This document shows positions 42,886-52,179 of a stretch of DNA of 64,000 nt, piece by piece. Position 1 is the stretch's first letter; each line of letters starts with the position of its first letter. The translations under genes were made by a program, and so were the position numbers. The stretch covers positions 682,001 to 746,000 of the forward strand of contig JACJXX010000002.1 of assembly GCA_020636435.1 (NCBI GenBank), read 5' to 3'. The stretch comes from Lewinellaceae bacterium. Its GTDB lineage: Bacteria; Bacteroidota; Bacteroidia; Chitinophagales; Saprospiraceae. The notes beneath the pieces are model-generated. The model saw only the letters and a program-made list of their open reading frames with translations, was not told where the DNA came from and ran no database searches.

Positions 42886-44631
42886 CTACACAAACCGCTG
42901 CAAATGATAAGCCACCAGCGTATGCAGCGTAGCGAGCGCGAGCCCTCGCGCCTGATCCACCTTATAGCCTTTGTTCATAAAATAATCTTCGAGGCGGACC
43001 TGTGCCTGGAAATACGCCACTTTGAAGGCGGAGGTCAGTTGCCGGTGCAGGGGATCCTGCACCGCCCAGGCATCGAGCCCGCGCAGGAGGTTGCTGTTCC
43101 AGGATTCTACCGCCTTGGCTTCCGCGCTGTTCAGGGCGGAAGGCGCCGCGTAAAGCCGGGAGCGTTCGGCAGCGGCCTGCGACAGCCGTTCCTGGTTGAA
43201 CTGCTCCTCGGGATTCAGCCCGGCAGCGATCGCCACCAGAAGCCTGGCTTCCGGCCAGCTATCAAACTGCCCGCAATTCTGCACCCGAAGGTTGCCGCCC
43301 GGCACCCGGGCACAAGCCTGATTCGCCAGGGCTGATTCCTGGGGGTAGCGCTCGGCCAGCCAGCAGGGAGCGGAAATATTGGTGGCGGAGCCGCAATGCA
43401 TGTAGTACAGATGCGACACCAGCTGGCTGAGGTTCTGATAAGCGTAGGTAGCGTTGGGGTCGAAGGGAAGGTTGGCCACCATCCGCCCCGAAAAGGCGGC
43501 GCGGATAGCCGTATTCATCAGGCGGTTCACATCGGCGCTGGGGCCGTAGCTGGCCAATAGCAAATAGGCACGGTAGGCCAATGCCATCGGGTCATTAGAA
43601 CGCTCCAGCCGGCTGAGGACAGCGGGGTTGGAGCCCAGTTCGTTGACCGCCTGCTGCAGTTCGCTGTCGGCAGGCTGGCTGCCGGGAAGAGCGGCCGATT
43701 CGGCCAGCGCCTGGTATTTGCGGAGGGTCCGGTCTTTTTGCATCACCGCCTGATAGGCGCTGGCCGTACCATTGCCATAATACCCATCGATCGAAGAATT
43801 GTAGGCATTTTCGGCCTTCAACACCGTTTGCAGGCTCATTACTGATTCGCGTTTGATGTCTGCCCGGATATTGGGCATGCTCGGAGCGACGGAGCGGGGC
43901 GTAGTAACTGCCGGAGTATAGTTGTAGTCTGTTACTGCCGGCTCGCCATAAGTGTATTCCGTTCCGCGGACATCCGGCGTACGGGCGATCAGCACGTTGT
44001 AATCCTGTACCTGTGGTTCTGCAGGCACCGTGCCAATCCGGCCACCGGGCTGCTGAAAGGCAATGGGAAAAAGATCTTGTTTCACTCCGGTCTCGAATTC
44101 GGTGAGCCGGATGAGGTAAGCGGTGTTGGCCGCCTTGGCAAAGGCATCTTTGTATCCCAGGTTGCGAATCCGGCTTTGGTCGCCTTTGGCCGCCTCCAGG
44201 CTGGCGTAGGGGCCGGTGACGATCTTGATGAGGTTGCCGCTCAGGATACCGTAAATCTCGCCCACTTTCATAAACTCTTCCCACTCGATGGCTTTATCGA
44301 CCCGGCGGGTGGCCATCTGAACGACGTTTACCGCCTGCCCCGTGGAAAGCAGCCTTTCCTGGACAAAGGCATTCGCATACCCCTTGTCGCGGACCTTAGC
44401 CGCCGCCTTCTCGGCTTCCTCCCGGCTGGAGTATCCCCCGACGTAAACTTCCCGGAGGTTGTTGCCCAGGTCATTGGCGTGAACGAAGGCGATAGGCTGC
44501 AAAGATTTGAAGTCTCCGGGCTTGGCGTCGATAAACGTTCCTACCTGGATGGTATAATACGACTGGTTTTGGGCTACGCTGCTCGTAGCCAGGAGCGCCA
44601 GAAGCGCCAGAAGTGGCAGTAATTTCTTCAT
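42886..44631 (-). CDS. Secreted SPOR-domain protein with peptidoglycan-binding-like segment
   Basis: 581 residues. Signal peptide at 1-20. Two SPOR-like units: about 24-90 (Y-Y-T-I-Q-V-G-T-F and V-Y-V-G-G-Y-S-S-R-E-E-A-E-K) and about 125-175 (L-I-K-I-V-T-G-P-Y-A-S-L-E-A-A-K). The middle Q-T-V-L-K-A-E-N-A-Y-N-S-S-I-D-G-Y-Y-G-N-G-T (about 265-290) fits the peptidoglycan-binding type 1 fold. The C-terminal about 280 residues are helical and unassigned. SPOR domains bind denuded glycan strands at division sites, so it is likely a cell-wall or division protein of the periplasm. It stands alone. Confidence 0.82.
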   Translation of the reverse strand: MKKLLPLLALLALLATSSVAQNQSYYTIQVGTFIDAKPGDFKSLQPIAFVHANDLGNNLREVYVGGYSSREEAEKAAAKVRDKGYANAFVQERLLSTGQAVNVVQMATRRVDKAIEWEEFMKVGEIYGILSGNLIKIVTGPYASLEAAKGDQSRIRNLGYKDAFAKAANTAYLIRLTEFETGVKQDLFPIAFQQPGGRIGTVPAEPQVQDYNVLIARTPDVRGTEYTYGEPAVTDYNYTPAVTTPRSVAPSMPNIRADIKRESVMSLQTVLKAENAYNSSIDGYYGNGTASAYQAVMQKDRTLRKYQALAESAALPGSQPADSELQQAVNELGSNPAVLSRLERSNDPMALAYRAYLLLASYGPSADVNRLMNTAIRAAFSGRMVANLPFDPNATYAYQNLSQLVSHLYYMHCGSATNISAPCWLAERYPQESALANQACARVPGGNLRVQNCGQFDSWPEARLLVAIAAGLNPEEQFNQERLSQAAAERSRLYAAPSALNSAEAKAVESWNSNLLRGLDAWAVQDPLHRQLTSAFKVAYFQAQVRLEDYFMNKGYKVDQARGLALATLHTLVAYHLQRFV

Positions 44632-44943
44632 GTTTGATATAGTGTTTTACAGTTGCAGGTACAGCATCAGCTCATGCCGCCTGTTTTGGTTTCTGGTTGA
44701 ATCTGCCCATGCACGATGAGCCCTATTTTGAAAACCTAACGTTATTAAGAAGCCACAAATTTTGCATGACTCCGCGCAGGCATTGCTTTTATGCACCAAA
44801 TTTCATCAATTTTCTGCTTTTTTTCACTTTTTTGTTTAAAAAGGAGCCGAATGAAGCGAAGGTTTGCTGTTTTCGGTGGTTTTCATAATGAACTAACGCC
44901 CGCCCCAGTGGTTCTATACTGATAAATTCAAACCTTTAACCTT
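44632..44943. other. Divergent promoter region without a gene
   Basis: 312 bp, AT-rich toward 44800. It separates the minus-strand SPOR gene from the plus-strand CDGSH gene, so it should hold both promoters. A short open frame here has no family features. No repeat element recognised. Confidence 0.4.
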
Positions 44944-45387
44944 ATGAGCGAAAAAAAGGACATCACCAAAGAATACTCCAACGGTGAAATAACCATTGTG
45001 TGGAAACCCAATCTCTGCATGCATTCCGAACGCTGCTTCCACGGCCTGCCCGAAGTGTTCGACCCCAAAGCCCGCCCCTGGATCAACGCCAAAGGGGCGG
45101 ATACCCAACGCATAGCCGAACAGGTGAATAAATGCCCGTCCGGAGCATTGTCTTTCTACTACAATGAAGAAGGCCCAGCCTCCCGGAAACAACCGCAAGC
45201 CGTTGAAGAACGCCTGGTCGAGGCCCTGCCCAACGGCCCCCTCCTGGTGCACGGAAAGATCACCGTCAAGCACTCGGATGGAAGCACCACACAGAAAGAA
45301 AAGAGTACGGCCTTCTGCCGCTGCGGCTCCTCCGGCAATAAACCCTTCTGCGACGGCACCCACCGGAAAGTGGGCTTCGAGGGGTAG
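44944..45387 (+). CDS. 4Fe-4S mono-cluster plus CDGSH iron-sulfur protein
   Basis: 147 residues with two cluster-binding parts. Residues about 10-75 form the divergent 4Fe-4S domain (Fer4_19) with C-M-H-S-E-R-C-F-H and N-K-C-P-S-G-A-L. Residues about 90-145 form a CDGSH zinc-finger-like 2Fe-2S domain with F-C-R-C-G-S-S-G-N-K-P-F-C-D-G-T-H, whose three Cys and one His bind the cluster. It is probably a soluble redox or cluster-transfer protein. Followed directly by an octamer array. Confidence 0.9.
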   Translation: MSEKKDITKEYSNGEITIVWKPNLCMHSERCFHGLPEVFDPKARPWINAKGADTQRIAEQVNKCPSGALSFYYNEEGPASRKQPQAVEERLVEALPNGPLLVHGKITVKHSDGSTTQKEKSTAFCRCGSSGNKPFCDGTHRKVGFEG

Positions 45388-45616
45388 GAACACTGGTGCA
45401 CTGGTGCACTGGTGCACTGGTGCACTGGTGCACTGGTGCACTGGTACACTGGTACACTGGTGCATTGGTACACTGGTACACTGGTACACTGGTGCACTGG
45501 TGCACTGGAACACTGAAACACTGAAACACTGAAACACTGAAACACTGGAACACTGAAACACTGGAACACTGGAACCATGAAACCATGAAACCATGAAACC
45601 ATGAAACCATGAAACA
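45388..45616 (+). repeat. Octamer tandem array with drifting unit (CACTGGTG to CACTGAAA to CCATGAAA)
   Basis: About 28 units of 8 bp whose sequence changes stepwise: CACTGGTG, CACTGGTA, CACTGAAA, CACTGGAA, CCATGAAA. The last units run into the pirin start codon. Open frames through it on both strands are repeat artefacts. Confidence 0.92.
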
Positions 45617-46480
45617 ATGAAACAAAGAACAGTAGCAAACATAACCCAAAGCGAACACCTGGACATGGGCGGCACCAAGGTGAAGCAACCTCTGCCGACA
45701 ATAAAAGTAGAGCAGGTAGACCCGTTTCTTCTGTTGCACCACTTCGGGCCCACTACTGCTGAGCCCGGGAGCGACCCCCTCGCCGTCGGGCCCCATCCGC
45801 ACCGCGGCTTCGAACCGGTGACCTTTCTGTACAGCGGCGGCATTCGGCATAAGGACAGCCGCGGCAATGAAGGTATTCTGAGTGGAGGAGACGTGCAATG
45901 GATGACCGCCGGGCGCGGCATCATCCACAGCGAACGGGCTTCCCGCGAATTTCTGGAAGAGGGCGGCGTTATGGAAGGCATCCAGCTTTGGGTCAACCTG
46001 CCTCAAAAGCACAAAATGGCTCAACCTAACTATCAGGACATCAAAGCAGCCCGGATACCGGAGATGGTTGAAGACGACGGCAGGGTGCAACTGCGCCTGG
46101 TAGCCGGCCAATATAAAGGGCAACAGGGCCCGGCGAACACCTTCACGCCGATGCTGGCGCTGCAGGCGACGCTTAGTGCCGGCGGTTGCACCGAAGTGGA
46201 AATACCGGAAAACTTCAACGCACTGCTTTACATCCTGCACGGAGAAATCCAATTGAACGAAAACTTCTCCTACGAGAGCGAAACCATGCTCCACTTCAGA
46301 AATGACGGCGAGGGGTTTTCCCTAAGGGCTAAAACCGGCAGCCAGGCGCTCATCCTGGCCGGAGAGCCCATCGGCGAGCCGGTCGCCCAGTGGGGCCCGT
46401 ACGTGATGAACACCCAAACGGAGATCATGGAAGCCATGCGCGACTACCAGATGGGGAAGATGGGGGTTTATATTGAGTGA
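45617..46480 (+). CDS. Pirin family protein
   Basis: 287 residues, bicupin. The N-terminal cupin has the metal-binding set H-P-H-R-G-F-E (about 56-62) and G-R-G-I-I-H-S-E (about 99-106), with W-M-T-A before it, as in pirin/quercetin 2,3-dioxygenases. The C-terminal cupin (about 175-280) is typical, without metal ligands. Cytoplasmic. The start ATG lies in the last octamer repeat (A-T-G-A-A-A-C-A twice), so a second in-frame or out-of-frame ATG could arise by unit gain or loss. Likely a redox-sensing or dioxygenase protein; substrate unknown. Confidence 0.92.
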   Translation: MKQRTVANITQSEHLDMGGTKVKQPLPTIKVEQVDPFLLLHHFGPTTAEPGSDPLAVGPHPHRGFEPVTFLYSGGIRHKDSRGNEGILSGGDVQWMTAGRGIIHSERASREFLEEGGVMEGIQLWVNLPQKHKMAQPNYQDIKAARIPEMVEDDGRVQLRLVAGQYKGQQGPANTFTPMLALQATLSAGGCTEVEIPENFNALLYILHGEIQLNENFSYESETMLHFRNDGEGFSLRAKTGSQALILAGEPIGEPVAQWGPYVMNTQTEIMEAMRDYQMGKMGVYIE

Positions 46481-46540
46481 ATGAAACATATTTGCAGTTA
46501 AAAACATTGTATTAGGGTAGATCAGCAAAAAAAACCACCA

Positions 46541-46837
46541 ATGAAAAAAGCATTCATGGTAGAATTCGACCTTCCGGAAACCTTTACCGAGGAATTCCTG
46601 GCTTTGATCCCCCGTCAGCGTTACGTGATCAATACGATGCTGGCGCAGGGGGCCATCAAATCCTATTCCCTGGCCATAGACCGTTCGAGGCTGTGGGCGG
46701 TAATGCTGGCGGAATCCGAGTTCGAAGTCCTGGAGAATATTGCGCAGATGCCGATCAGCAACCACATAACGCCGTATGTTTCCGAATTGATGTTCCACAA
46801 CGCCGCCGATTCGGTGATGCAATTTTCGCTGAATTAA
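46541..46837 (+). CDS. Small ferredoxin-fold protein, YCII/muconolactone-isomerase-like
   Basis: 98 residues. Beta-alpha-beta layout with the first strand A-F-M-V-E-F-D-L-P, helix F-T-E-E-F-L-A-L-I-P-R-Q-R, then G-A-I-K-S-Y-S-L-A and a strand R-L-W-A-V-M-L-A. This matches dimeric alpha/beta-barrel stress proteins. No clear catalytic residue. It may be cotranscribed with pirin (60-bp gap) and could be a small accessory enzyme. Low functional certainty. Confidence 0.75.
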   Translation: MKKAFMVEFDLPETFTEEFLALIPRQRYVINTMLAQGAIKSYSLAIDRSRLWAVMLAESEFEVLENIAQMPISNHITPYVSELMFHNAADSVMQFSLN

Positions 46838-46890
46838 CAGCGCGTTCCTGCCGAACGGAAGAATCCCTTAGGTTTGACTTCATCACATTG

Positions 46891-46912
46891 GCCGTTTCCT
46901 TTCGGGAACGGC
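46891..46912. terminator. Weak terminator-like hairpin
   Basis: GCCGTTTCC-TTT-CGGGAACGGC, a 9-bp stem after the 98-aa gene. The following tract is only partly T-rich, so efficiency is uncertain. Confidence 0.4.
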
Positions 46913-46978
46913 TTTCCCATTTCTGAAAAAGTTTTTTTCCTCTTTTCATTCAACCAACCAGGAATACTGATGTTAATG

Positions 46979-46992
46979 GTTGCGTATGCAAC
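46979..46992. promoter_or_regulatory. MarR operator candidate
   Basis: GTTGC-GTAT-GCAAC palindrome 7 bp before the marR start, the TTGC-n4-GCAA form bound by many MarR dimers. This would give self-repression and could cover the efflux genes downstream. Confidence 0.5.
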
Positions 46993-46999
46993 TGAATAA

Positions 47000-47443
47000 A
47001 TGGACAAAGCACAATTCAACCCGCTGAATTCACTGGTATTCCTCACCAACCGGGTAGGCCGTTTGCTGGCTAACCAAATCCGCCTGCGTTCGGGAATGGA
47101 AACCCTGGGCCTGATGCCCCACCATATAGGAATTCTGGTGGAATTGTGGGCCAGGGACGGCCTTCGGCAACAGGATCTCGCCGTTTCCATTATCAAAGAC
47201 AAGGCTACCATTGCCAGAGCCCTGGATCACCTGGAATCGGAAAACATCGTCGTCCGGGTTCCGGATCCTAACGATAAACGCAACAAGCACATCTATCTCA
47301 CTCATAAAGGCAAAGCGCTGCATCAACAAATATGGCCGCATGCCGAATCGGTTATGAAAGAAGTGCTGGAGGATGTTGAACCACAAGACCTGGAAACCTG
47401 TAAAAAGGTTTTAGAACACGTTTACCATAAACTCAGCCAATAG
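47000..47443 (+). CDS. MarR-family transcriptional regulator
   Basis: 147 residues. The winged helix-turn-helix lies at about 35-105: M-P-H-H-I-G-I-L-V-E-L-W, L-R-Q-Q-D-L-A, recognition helix D-K-A-T-I-A-R-A-L-D-H-L-E, wing D-P-N-D-K-R-N-K-H-I-Y-L-T. Dimerisation helices at both ends. It heads the efflux cluster (MFP at 47528, RND pump at 48975) with 84 bp to the MFP gene. It would sense a small molecule and derepress the pump. Confidence 0.92.
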   Translation: MDKAQFNPLNSLVFLTNRVGRLLANQIRLRSGMETLGLMPHHIGILVELWARDGLRQQDLAVSIIKDKATIARALDHLESENIVVRVPDPNDKRNKHIYLTHKGKALHQQIWPHAESVMKEVLEDVEPQDLETCKKVLEHVYHKLSQ

Positions 47444-47527
47444 TTGAAGTTGCAACGATCGCAATAACGCCGTCCGGGCGGAACAAACAAGCCGATTTCA
47501 TTAAAAAATAACTGAAACTTTTCAGCC

Positions 47528-48703
47528 ATGAATACAAACTTACGCCGGATCAGCATTTTTGCCGGGCTGGTCATTCTCCTGGGCTCCTTCGCAGCGGCCC
47601 GTTTCCTGAGCCAGCAAAAAGAGCCCCCGGCGCGCCAGGCCCCGGTTGCTCAGGCCCGCCTGGTGGATACCATGCACGTGCGCAATGCCGCCATCCCCAC
47701 TATGCTGGAAATCCAGGGGGAACTGGCCGCCTTCGACAAGATCGACCTATTCGCTGAAGTATCCGGCCTGCTGGAGGCGAACGCCCGACCCTTCAAGGTG
47801 GGCAATTACTTCCCGAAAGGATCGGTGCTCATCCGCATCGACGCAGAAGAGGCACGCCTGGCGCTGCTTTCCCAAAAGAGCAACCTGCTGAACGCCATCA
47901 CGCAACTCATGCCCGACCTGAAGATCGACTATCCGGAAAGCTTCCGGCACTGGCAGGAATACCTCGGCAAATTCGATCCCGAGCAGCCCATCCAGCCCTT
48001 TCCGAAAGCCATTAATCAGCAGGAGAAGTACTTCATCGCTTCGCGCAACCTTCACAGCCAGTACTACAGCATCAAAAGCGCAGAGGAGCGCCTCGGCAAA
48101 TATACCCTTTATGCCCCTTTCAGCGGGGTGGTCACCGAGGCGAGCATCAACGCCGGGGCCGTAGTCCGCATCGGCCAGAAACTGGGCGAACTGATGAACA
48201 CCAACAACTACGAGCTGGAAGCTACCGTCGCGCTGAGAGACCTCAAGTACATCAAAATGGGAAGCCAGGTAGAGCTCTACTCCGAGGATATTCCTGGAAA
48301 ATGGAAGGGCTCCATCAAACGGATCAACGACCAGGTCGACGCCGGCACGCAAACGGTAAAAGTCTTCGTCGGGCTGAACGGAACCGGCCTGCGGGAAAAC
48401 ATGTACATGCGCGGACAGGTGAAGGCCAGCAACATTGAAAATGCCCTTAAGGTGCCCCGCAACCTGCTGGTTGGCCAAAAGGGGCTATATGTCGTGCAGG
48501 ATTCCTTCCTTCAACTCCGGGAAGTCCAGGTAGTGAAAATCACAGAGGACGCGGCAATCGTCCGCGGGCTGGAAAATGGCACGCCCATCCTCAAAGAAAT
48601 GCCTCCCGGCGCCTTCGATGGCATGAAGGTGAAAGTGGCAGGCAATGCAGGGAAAGCTTCCATACCGGAAGAGGAGGAAGATGCAATTGGCAGTTTGGAA
48701 TGA
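47528..48703 (+). CDS. RND efflux periplasmic adaptor (membrane fusion protein)
   Basis: 391 residues. An N-terminal anchor helix (about 7-26) is followed by a barrel-sandwich hybrid domain (E-V-S-G-L-L-E at about 75 and Y-A-P-F-S-G-V-V-T-E at about 195), with the alpha hairpin between. Beta-barrel and membrane-proximal domains close the chain. It links the RND pump to TolC. The acidic tail P-E-E-E-E-D is unusual but harmless. An inserted D element separates it from its pump gene. Confidence 0.92.
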   Translation: MNTNLRRISIFAGLVILLGSFAAARFLSQQKEPPARQAPVAQARLVDTMHVRNAAIPTMLEIQGELAAFDKIDLFAEVSGLLEANARPFKVGNYFPKGSVLIRIDAEEARLALLSQKSNLLNAITQLMPDLKIDYPESFRHWQEYLGKFDPEQPIQPFPKAINQQEKYFIASRNLHSQYYSIKSAEERLGKYTLYAPFSGVVTEASINAGAVVRIGQKLGELMNTNNYELEATVALRDLKYIKMGSQVELYSEDIPGKWKGSIKRINDQVDAGTQTVKVFVGLNGTGLRENMYMRGQVKASNIENALKVPRNLLVGQKGLYVVQDSFLQLREVQVVKITEDAAIVRGLENGTPILKEMPPGAFDGMKVKVAGNAGKASIPEEEEDAIGSLE

Positions 48704-48974
48704 GGGAATCAGGTGTAAATGTGTAAATGTGGTAGCTTCTCAATAAATGTCGTTTTGCGGCCAGTCCTGTAAGGACGAAAGGCCGTTGCCAGGGCCGTGA
48801 GGCCCTGGAAATGGGGTTTAGCGTTGTTGGAGTCCTGTAGGGACGACAGGTTTCATTCCTATTTATTGAGAAGTTACTAAATGTGTAAATGTGTAAATGA
48901 GAAGGGGACAGTGCAGGTCTTTTACACCTTTACACGCTTCCACTTTTACACACTCTTAAAGACAATCCAATCCA
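48704..48974. repeat. GTGTAAAT octamer array pair around a D element
   Basis: GTGTAAAT units flank the D element (48715-48731, 48878-48895). The facing TTTACACG/TTTACAC units (about 48920-48955) form an inverted pair just before the RND start codon. The same arrangement recurs at 52180-52312. Confidence 0.75.
48732..48877. mobile_element. MITE-like element family D, copy 4 (between MFP and RND genes)
   Basis: 146 bp, ends GTAGCTTCTCAATAAATG and ATTTATTGAGAAGTTAC. TAAATGTG flanks both sides (48724-48731, 48878-48885), although this octamer is also the local repeat, so the duplication is less certain here. It is the intact reference copy for the split copy at 39106. Confidence 0.85.
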
Positions 48975-51900
48975 ATGAGACAGTTTATCAACTACTTTAT
49001 AAAAAACCCGGTGGCGGCCAACCTGATCATGTTTGGCATCCTGATCATGGGAGTAGTGGGGCTCCTCAACATGAAATCCACCTTTTTCCCGGAGGTGGAG
49101 AGCCGCATCATTCTTATACAAATTACCTACCCGGGCGCTTCTCCGGAAGAGATCGAGGAAGGCATCGTCAAAAAGATCGAGGAGAACCTCAAAGGCGTAA
49201 CCGGGGTAGAACGCTACACTTCCGTATCGCGCGAGAACAGTGGGACGGTGACGGTGGAAGTATTCAAAGGATACAAGACGGATATCATCCTTCAGGATGT
49301 AAAGAATGCCGTCGACCAGATCAGTTCCTTCCCGGTGGGCATGGAGCCTCCGGTGGTGTTTAAACAGGAAAACCTGGGGTTTGCCATCAATTTTGCCATC
49401 AGCGGAGATGTCAACCTCAATACCCTGAAACGCTACGGCCGGCAGGTAGAAGACGAGCTCCTGGCCATGGAGGGCATTTCCAAAGTCAGCCTCAGCGGCT
49501 TCCCGGAGGAAGAGATCGAGATCGCCTTCCGGGAGCACGACCTGCGCGCCTACGGCCTGTCTTTTGAGCAAGCTACCCGGGCGGTGCGCAATGCCAATAT
49601 AGAGCTGACCGGCGGCACCATCAAGGGCAAAGACGAAGAACTGCTCGTCCGGGCACGCAATAAAGAGTACTACGCCGAAGGATTCCGGGATATTGTGGTA
49701 AAGGCCAACGCCGACGGAAGCATGGTGCGCCTGCACCAGGTAGCTGACCTCACCGACAAATGGGCGGACAACCCCAACCGCAGCTTTCTCAACGACGAAC
49801 CTTCGGTCGTCGTGAATGTGCAGAATACGCTGGAGGAAGATATGATAACCATCACCGACAAGGTGCTGGCCTACATTGACGACTTCAACCAGAAAAACGA
49901 GGTGGTGCAGGCTACCGTCATCCGCGACGGTTCGGTCATCCTCCGGCAGCGCATCGAGCTGCTCACGGAGAATGGCATTCTCGGCTTTGGCATCGTGGTC
50001 GTACTGCTGGCCATGTTCCTGCACTGGCGCCTCGCTTTCTGGGTGGCGCTTGCCATCCCCACTTCCTTCGCCGGCATGTTCATCCTGGCCAGCGCCCTGG
50101 GCATCACCATCAATGTCATCTCTCTTTTCGGCATGATCCTGGTAATCGGCATCCTGGTGGACGATGGCATTGTCATCGGCGAGAACATCTACCAGCAGTA
50201 TGAAGAGGGCGTGCCTCGCCTGAAGGCCGCGTTGGACGGCACCATGGAGGTACTGCCCGCCGTTTTTGCTGCTATCCTGACGACGGTGATCGCCTTTTCT
50301 TCCTTTCTCTTTATAGACGGCCGCCTGGGAGACTTCTTCAGCGAAATGGCCGTTGTGGTGATCTTCTCCCTGGTTTTTTCCATGATCGAAGGAGCCGTCA
50401 TTCTACCTACCCACGTAGCGCACAGCAAGGCGCTCAGCCCCGACCGCCGGCCCAACCGGGTGCAGGACGGGCTGGAAAAGGCAATGAACTGGATGCGCAA
50501 CAACCTCTACGCCCCGGTTCTGCGCTTTGCCATGTACAATAAGTTTTTAACCATTGCCTTCATGGTGGGCATCCTTGCGATGACCATAGGCTCCATTGGC
50601 GGAGGCATCATTCAGACGACTTTCTTTCCCGTCATCGAGCGGGACGACATCGGGATCACGCTACAGATGCCCGCCGGCACCCGCGAGCACATCACTGCGG
50701 ACTGGCTCGACCACATCGAGCAGGCCGCCTGGCGCGCCAATGAAAAGCTCAGCCAGCGTTTCTTCAACGGTGAAAAACAGGCCATCCAGCGCATCGAAAA
50801 AAACATAGGCCCCTCTACCTACGCCGGCAACCTGAGCGTCAACCTGCTGGACGGCGAAAACCGCGACAGCCTCAAGCTGCGCGATGTCATCAACGCCATC
50901 CGGGAGGAAGCAGGGCCGATACCGGCGGCGGAGGTCGTTTCCTACGGAGCGCAGTCTACTTTCGGAAAGCCGATTTCCATTTCCCTGGTAGGAGAAGACT
51001 ATCAGGAACTACAGTCCGCTACCGAGCAGGTAAAAGCCGAAATGGGATCGCTGGCAGAGCTCGCCGACGTGGTGGACAACAACCAGGAAGGGCTGCGGGA
51101 GGTCAACATACAGTTGAAGGAAAAAGGCCGCTACCTGGGCCTCAACCTGCAGGACGTCGTCGGGCAGGTCCGCAGCGGCTTCTTCGGCAGCGAAGTACAG
51201 CGCCTGCAACGGGGGAGGGACGAAGTGCGCGTGTGGGTGCGCTACGATGTCGAGGACCGGTCCGACATCACCCAACTGCAGGATATGCGGGTGCGCTTCG
51301 CCGACGGCAGGGAATTTCCGCTTTCGGAAATCGCCGAGCTTAACATCAAAAGAGGGGTCATCAACATCAACCACATCGACGGCAAAAGAGAGGTCAAGAT
51401 CGAGGCGGACGTATCCCGGGACGACGTCTCTGTGAGCGACCTGACCAGCAGCCTGAGAGACGACATCATTCCGTCCGTACTGGCTGATCACCCCGGCGTT
51501 TCCGCTCTGTTTGAAGGGCAGAACCGGGAGCAGGAAAAATCGGCAAAATCAATACAAACGGTAGGCATTATCGTATTGGCCCTGATGTTCTTCGTCATCG
51601 CGCTAACGTTCCGGTCAGTGGGCCAAACCCTGACGGTCTTTTTGCTGATCCCTTTTGGCATCATCGGAGTGGGCTGGGGGCATTGGTTGCTGGGGCTGCC
51701 CATCAGCCTGTTCTCCTTCCTGGGGATCATCGCCCTGATCGGCATCCTGGTCAACGATGCCCTGGTGCTGGTCACGACCTACAATAAATTCATCGAAGCG
51801 GGCAGGCCGCAGATGGACGCCATCTACGAAGCGGGAGTGACCCGCTTCCGCCCAATCGTGCTCACTTCGGTGACGACTTTTGCCGGCTTGGCGCCCCTGC

Positions 51901-52178
51901 TGCTCGAAAAAAGCCTGCAGGCGCAGTTTCTCATTCCCATGGCTATTGCCGTTTCTTTCGGCCTGCTGGCCACCACCGTGGTTATCCTGGTCTTGCTGCC
52001 CGTGTTCCTCATCGTGGCCAACCGCTTTAAAGTCTACGCTACGTATGCCTGGAATGGCGTCAAGCCCGACTACGAAGCGGTGGAATCCGCCCTGCGCCGG
52101 GAAACGGGTTATGAGTTCCTGTGGTATGTATTGTTCGCCGTGATTGCGATTGCGGCGGCGGCGGCGATGTGGGGGTAG
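48975..52178 (+). CDS. RND-family efflux pump (AcrB/HAE1 type)
   Basis: 1067 residues, twelve transmembrane helices in the RND pattern. The N-terminal helix N-P-V-A-A-N-L-I-M-F-G is followed by porter domains with Y-P-G-A-S-P-E-E-I-E. The helix 4 segment G-I-L-V-D-D-G-I-V-I-G-E-N carries the proton-relay acidic pair. The second half repeats the layout (I-G-I-L-V-N-D-A-L-V-L). It exports hydrophobic compounds or metals by proton exchange with the adaptor at 47528 and probably the TolC at 54855. The HAE form rather than metal-export CusA is favoured by general resemblance only. Confidence 0.93.
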   Translation: MRQFINYFIKNPVAANLIMFGILIMGVVGLLNMKSTFFPEVESRIILIQITYPGASPEEIEEGIVKKIEENLKGVTGVERYTSVSRENSGTVTVEVFKGYKTDIILQDVKNAVDQISSFPVGMEPPVVFKQENLGFAINFAISGDVNLNTLKRYGRQVEDELLAMEGISKVSLSGFPEEEIEIAFREHDLRAYGLSFEQATRAVRNANIELTGGTIKGKDEELLVRARNKEYYAEGFRDIVVKANADGSMVRLHQVADLTDKWADNPNRSFLNDEPSVVVNVQNTLEEDMITITDKVLAYIDDFNQKNEVVQATVIRDGSVILRQRIELLTENGILGFGIVVVLLAMFLHWRLAFWVALAIPTSFAGMFILASALGITINVISLFGMILVIGILVDDGIVIGENIYQQYEEGVPRLKAALDGTMEVLPAVFAAILTTVIAFSSFLFIDGRLGDFFSEMAVVVIFSLVFSMIEGAVILPTHVAHSKALSPDRRPNRVQDGLEKAMNWMRNNLYAPVLRFAMYNKFLTIAFMVGILAMTIGSIGGGIIQTTFFPVIERDDIGITLQMPAGTREHITADWLDHIEQAAWRANEKLSQRFFNGEKQAIQRIEKNIGPSTYAGNLSVNLLDGENRDSLKLRDVINAIREEAGPIPAAEVVSYGAQSTFGKPISISLVGEDYQELQSATEQVKAEMGSLAELADVVDNNQEGLREVNIQLKEKGRYLGLNLQDVVGQVRSGFFGSEVQRLQRGRDEVRVWVRYDVEDRSDITQLQDMRVRFADGREFPLSEIAELNIKRGVININHIDGKREVKIEADVSRDDVSVSDLTSSLRDDIIPSVLADHPGVSALFEGQNREQEKSAKSIQTVGIIVLALMFFVIALTFRSVGQTLTVFLLIPFGIIGVGWGHWLLGLPISLFSFLGIIALIGILVNDALVLVTTYNKFIEAGRPQMDAIYEAGVTRFRPIVLTSVTTFAGLAPLLLEKSLQAQFLIPMAIAVSFGLLATTVVILVLLPVFLIVANRFKVYATYAWNGVKPDYEAVESALRRETGYEFLWYVLFAVIAIAAAAAMWG

Positions 52179-52179
52179 A

